Assembly (NCBI GenBank): GCA_003162495.1
Contig: PMOF01000296.1
Span: 1-9,877, forward strand
Direction of reading: 5' to 3'
Source: Acidobacteriaceae bacterium
Lineage (GTDB): Bacteria; Acidobacteriota; Terriglobia; Terriglobales; Acidobacteriaceae
DNA: 9,877 bases
Numbering within the stretch: the stretch's first letter is position 1; each line of letters begins with the position of its first letter. This document shows positions 7,081 to 9,877 of the stretch, piece by piece. The position numbers and the translations under genes were made by a program. The notes beneath the pieces were generated by a model. That model worked only from the letters and a program-made list of their open reading frames with translations, made no database searches and was not told where the DNA came from.

Positions 7081-7407
7081 TCAACTCAGGCCGGGAATCT
7101 TGAGCCCACCCAGCATGCCTTGCACACTGGACTGGATGGCCTCATCCGCTTTGCGTCCAGCTTCGTTGATGGCGGCCACCACCAGGTCTTCAAGCATCTC
7201 GACGTCGGGCCGGCCGCCGCTCAGGCCCACCACCGCTGATGGGTCGATGCGCAGCTTGAGAAGCTGTTTCTTGCCGTTCATGGTAGCGGTCACAGCGCCG
7301 CCGCCGCTGGCCGCTTCGACCACCGTGTCGCCCAGCTTGCGCTGCACTTCCTCTTGCATTTGGCTGGCCTGCGAAAGCATCTCCGAGATTTTGAGGGGAT
7401 TAAACAT
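7081..7407 (-). CDS. ybaB: YbaB/EbfC family nucleoid-associated protein
   Basis: A 108-residue protein of the YbaB/EbfC family, small dimeric DNA-binding proteins that coat the nucleoid and affect gene expression. The family pattern is clear: N-terminal helix FNPLKISEMLSQASQMQEEVQRKL, the strand region VVEAASGGGAVTATMNGKKQLLKLRIDPSAV, and the second helical part MLEDLVVAAINEAGRKADE, ending in the glycine-rich GMLGGLKIPGL. The open frame reaches upstream to 7455, but that would add 16 residues overlapping dnaX. I chose the ATG at 7407 because family members begin there and AAAAAGG (7418-7424) lies 10 nt before it. The start is 7 nt after the dnaX stop, so translation is probably coupled. It sits in the conserved dnaX-ybaB-recR order. 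Confidence 0.95.
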   Translation of the reverse strand: MFNPLKISEMLSQASQMQEEVQRKLGDTVVEAASGGGAVTATMNGKKQLLKLRIDPSAVVGLSGGRPDVEMLEDLVVAAINEAGRKADEAIQSSVQGMLGGLKIPGLS

Positions 7408-7414
7408 AGCTTGT

Positions 7415-9397
7415 TTACCTTTTTGAAGCGTTTGGTTCATCGGTTCGCAGGTCAACCACGCTGCGTACTTCTGCTTTGAAAATCTCCTGCGCCTTCTGGA
7501 CTAATGGATTGCTCAGCGCCGCCTGCTGAACGCTGCCCTCGAGCGGCACGGAAACGGGCGCGGCGGCCGGATTCGTTGCAGCGGATCCTTCGCCGGGGAC
7601 GACCAGGAAACGCGTGGGCGCGCCCAGCCGCTGCAATTCGTTGCGGATCATTTTTTCTGCTGCGGCATTCACCGTCAGGGACAGCATCTTTTTGCCAATG
7701 CCGGGCACTTCAATGCGCAGGCTCGCGCCATCCATGATCCATGGGCCCGATCCGAGCAATTGCGCAGCCGATGTGTGCCCACCTGCAACCAGCGCTGAAC
7801 CGATGGCTTGGCGCAGCGCTTCCATGCTGGGAGTGCCGATGGGAAGGGCTGCGGCCTCGGGAGCTTTGGCCAGCGCGCCTTCGGTGAGGGTTGCGGTCGA
7901 GCCATATCCGCTGGCCGGGGATGCGGAAGCAGGGAAGGGCGAACTGCCCATAAACGAATTGCCGGATGCTTCGCTGGCGATTGCGGGCGCGGCTGCTGGT
8001 GCGGTTGCAGACAAGTTTCGTTCCATCGTTGCTACCGGCGCGGTCCCGGCATCAGCTCTTATTCCCGCTTCCATCTTTGCGCCCGTATTCCATCCGCCGC
8101 CAGACGGCCCGAATGGAGAGGCAACGGAGGCTGGCGAGGTTGCGGCAGGTGGCGTGGCCGGGCGCACCGGGGCTGGTGTTGCCCGCGAAGAAGAAGACGG
8201 TGCGGCAGCACGCGTTCCAGGATTGGCCGCCGTGCCGGCCGCCACGCCGCTCAGCAGCTCCTCCATCGGCAGCAGCCGCTGCGCATGGATCAGCTTCAGC
8301 AAACCGAGCTCGAGATGAAATCGCTGTTCCTGGCGGTAGTTGAGATCGTCGAATGTGCGCAGCACGATCTGCAGATTGCGGGTCAGCTCCTCTTCGCTGA
8401 AAAGCAGTGCGGTGCGGGTGGCGCGGGCTCGCTCATCGCCGGAAATCTGCAGCAGCTCCGTCTGTTCGCCGCCCAGCTTGGCCATCAGCGCATTGCGCAG
8501 GTAGCGGACCATTTGCCGAGCCAGAGACGAGGGGCTGTGGCCCGCATTCACCAGCAGGTTCAACTGCTCCATCAGCTCCGCGCTCTGCCCGGCGGCGACC
8601 GCCTCAAGCAGACGCTCGAAGACCGCGTTGGGCACCGCACCCATCAGCTCGCGAATCTGCGCGCCGGAGAGCACCGGACGGCCGGCCTCGATCGGCGCCG
8701 AGGCAATGGCCTGATCCATGATGGAAAGCGCATCGCGCATCGATCCGTCGCCGGCCTCGGCCAGCAGCGCCAGCGCGGCATCCTCGGCTTCCACCTGCTC
8801 CTGGCCGGCGATCATCCTCAACTGCGCCAGAATGTCGTCGAATTTGACGGCGTGAAAGCTGAAGTGCTGGCAGCGGGAGCGGATGGTCTGCGGAATATTT
8901 TCGGGCTCGGTGGTGGCCATCATGAAGATGACGTGCGCTGGAGGCTCTTCGAGGGTTTTGAGCAGCGCGTTGAAGGCCGCCTCGGTAATCTGGTGCGCTT
9001 CGTCGAGAATGTAGATCTTGTAGCGGTCGCGCGCCGGCGAGTAACGCGCCGCTTCGCGCAGTTCGCGAATCTCATCGATGCCGCGGTTGGTGGCCGCATC
9101 GATCTCGATCACGTCCACCGCGTTGCCCTGCCTGATTTCCACGCACGAGTCGCAAACGCCGCACGGTTCCGGCGTGGGCCGGGTCGCGGTTCCGATTTCA
9201 GTCCGGCAATTGAGGGCCATCGCCACGATGCGCGCGATGGTAGTTTTGCCGATGCCACGGTGGCCTGAAAAAATGTACCCGTGGGCAATGCGGTTCTGGG
9301 CCAGCGCGTTCATCAGCGTGCGCGTCACGTGGTCCTGGCCGGCCACGTCGGCAAAGCGCTGCGGCCGGTATTTTCGCGCCAGAACCTGGTAACCCAT
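7415..9397 (-). CDS. dnaX: DNA polymerase III subunit tau (DnaX)
   Basis: A 660-residue clamp-loader ATPase. In the replisome tau drives loading of the beta clamp and ties polymerase cores together. Visible in order: the N-terminal RKYRPQRFADVAGQ; Walker A GHRGIGKT (45-52); a zinc site with C64, C79, C82, C85; Walker B with DEAH (132-135); and sensor 1 / arginine finger SRC (174-176, Arg175). The clamp-loader collar domain runs to about residue 385 (RFHLELGLLKLIHAQRLLP). A low-complexity Ala/Pro/Ser/Thr-rich linker follows (about 388-522), then a conserved-looking C-terminal domain (about 524-610) and a short tail. ATG at 9397 has AAAGGAG (9409-9415) 11 nt upstream. I found no classical A AAA AAG slippery heptamer, so a shorter gamma form made by frameshifting is not supported. 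It is the first gene of dnaX-ybaB-recR. Confidence 0.97.
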   Translation of the reverse strand: MGYQVLARKYRPQRFADVAGQDHVTRTLMNALAQNRIAHGYIFSGHRGIGKTTIARIVAMALNCRTEIGTATRPTPEPCGVCDSCVEIRQGNAVDVIEIDAATNRGIDEIRELREAARYSPARDRYKIYILDEAHQITEAAFNALLKTLEEPPAHVIFMMATTEPENIPQTIRSRCQHFSFHAVKFDDILAQLRMIAGQEQVEAEDAALALLAEAGDGSMRDALSIMDQAIASAPIEAGRPVLSGAQIRELMGAVPNAVFERLLEAVAAGQSAELMEQLNLLVNAGHSPSSLARQMVRYLRNALMAKLGGEQTELLQISGDERARATRTALLFSEEELTRNLQIVLRTFDDLNYRQEQRFHLELGLLKLIHAQRLLPMEELLSGVAAGTAANPGTRAAAPSSSSRATPAPVRPATPPAATSPASVASPFGPSGGGWNTGAKMEAGIRADAGTAPVATMERNLSATAPAAAPAIASEASGNSFMGSSPFPASASPASGYGSTATLTEGALAKAPEAAALPIGTPSMEALRQAIGSALVAGGHTSAAQLLGSGPWIMDGASLRIEVPGIGKKMLSLTVNAAAEKMIRNELQRLGAPTRFLVVPGEGSAATNPAAAPVSVPLEGSVQQAALSNPLVQKAQEIFKAEVRSVVDLRTDEPNASKR

Positions 9398-9445
9398 CGC
9401 TGAAACCGCTCCTTTGACCCGCTTCAGATTTCAGCAAGCCTGGAT

Positions 9446-9458
9446 GCGATTGTATCGC
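9446..9458 (-). promoter_or_regulatory. Palindrome over a possible dnaX -10 box
   Basis: On the minus strand GCGAT-ACA-ATCGC is a perfect 5-3-5 palindrome, and it contains TACAAT (9449-9454), a fair -10 match. The box lies about 50 bp upstream of the dnaX ATG. The -35 region is poor. It may be a promoter with an overlapping operator, or a chance GC-rich palindrome. Confidence 0.3.
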
Positions 9459-9547
9459 CCTCGGCTGGGGTAGGTTGCGTGGTGGCGGCAGGGCTAATTC
9501 GTGGAAAACGGCTTCGCTGCGTTCGTGTTCAGTGATCGGAATCCGGC

Positions 9548-9877
9548 TTATGCCTGCGCTGTTTTGGACTGCTTGCCGTTCTGGCGCTGGCTGCCATTTT
9601 CCTTGAGGACTTTTCCGGTCTTCTTCTGGCCGGTTTTCCGGGCTGCGCCGTTGCGGCGGCGGATCTCTTGCGGTGAATACATGGTGCCGCGGCACTCTTT
9701 AGCGCCGCAGTTGCAGATCGCTTCGTCGTCGCCGCCGTCGTAGAGGCAATAGTCGTAGGTGATTTCGTCGCCGGGGGCAATGCTTTTAATGGCCTTGATC
9801 CATACCCGTCCGCGGATTTCGCTGGTCTCGCAGTTGGCGTCGCAACTGTGGTTGATGAACATTGCCATGCAGTGCCC
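9548..9877 (-). CDS. SET-domain lysine methyltransferase homologue, C-terminal part (cut by right edge)
   Basis: The minus-strand frame is open from the right edge to a TAA at 9548-9550, giving 109 visible C-terminal residues; the true start lies beyond the window, so the internal ATG at 9868 should not be taken as the start. The fragment carries the end of a SET domain: the FINHSCDANC motif that binds S-adenosylmethionine and forms the knotted active site, then SIAPGDEITYDYCLYD, with the tyrosines expected in catalysis. A post-SET CNCGAKEC cluster (CxCx4C) follows; in eukaryotic SET enzymes such as Dim-5 these cysteines bind zinc together with one from the NHSC region, and such a cysteine is present. 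The last 37 residues are strongly basic (12 Lys/Arg, one acidic residue) and low in complexity. The gene points the same way as dnaX, 150 bp upstream. Its substrate is unknown; methylation of a chromosomal or ribosomal protein would be a guess. Confidence 0.9.
   Translation of the reverse strand, partial: GHCMAMFINHSCDANCETSEIRGRVWIKAIKSIAPGDEITYDYCLYDGGDDEAICNCGAKECRGTMYSPQEIRRRNGAARKTGQKKTGKVLKENGSQRQNGKQSKTAQA

Noticed and set aside
7645..7700. A-rich stretches in dnaX (GAA AAA ATG and GGC AAA AAG) as programmed frameshift sites
   Set aside because: Neither matches the X XXY YYZ slippery heptamer in the reading frame, and they lie near the C-terminal end, too late to make a typical gamma form.
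7808..9268. 486-residue open frame on the plus strand opposite dnaX
   Set aside because: It is fully antisense to the firmly identified dnaX, has Arg/Gly/His-rich shadow composition typical of GC-rich DNA and no recognisable family.
9548..9868. Complete 106-residue SET gene starting at the ATG at 9868
   Set aside because: The frame continues through the right edge and the fragment lacks the first half of the SET domain, so that ATG is an internal Met.

Overview
The window reads as chromosomal DNA of a GC-rich, Gram-negative-type bacterium. Codon use, the RlpA-type cell-wall enzyme, the dnaX-ybaB-recR cluster and the style of the proteins suggest Acidobacteriota (Terriglobia-like). That placement is inference from general resemblance; no rRNA or other decisive marker is present. 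No tRNA, rRNA, insertion sequence, phage gene or CRISPR array was seen.

Left part (1-2785): a truncated AraC-type regulator on the minus strand (1-488) diverges from a YahK-like zinc alcohol dehydrogenase/aldehyde reductase (670-1722), which is followed by an aldo/keto reductase (1790-2785). Regulator, MDR reductase and AKR together resemble the E. coli yqhC / yqhD-dkgA aldehyde-response locus in architecture. The shared intergenic region holds two CAGGATNAGG repeats exactly 21 bp apart, a spacing typical of AraC-family operators.

Middle (2786-5711): an SRAP/YedK-type protein that protects abasic sites in single-stranded DNA (2865-3557) is followed by a 396-bp non-coding gap and a soluble double-PAS histidine kinase with no partner response regulator in view (3954-5711). 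The gap is rich in structure: a perfect 15-bp tandem duplication, a dyad around a possible -10 box, and two mutually exclusive hairpins just before the kinase start, one of which touches its ribosome-binding site.

Right part (5712-9877): an RlpA-like double-psi beta-barrel exported protein (5835-6398) converges on the minus-strand operon dnaX (9397-7415), ybaB (7407-7081), recR (7043-6432): the DNA polymerase III clamp-loader subunit, a nucleoid-associated protein and the RecFOR recombination mediator. Upstream of dnaX on the same strand lies the C-terminal part of a SET-domain lysine methyltransferase homologue with a very basic tail, cut by the right edge.

The SRAP and rlpA genes both carry the same decamer, AGTAAAATCT, with its TAAAAT exactly 6 nt before the ATG and no Shine-Dalgarno sequence. 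This suggests leaderless transcripts, while most other genes here have good ribosome-binding sites. The window is mostly ordinary housekeeping and stress-response genes; the most notable signals are regulatory DNA rather than a new multi-gene system.
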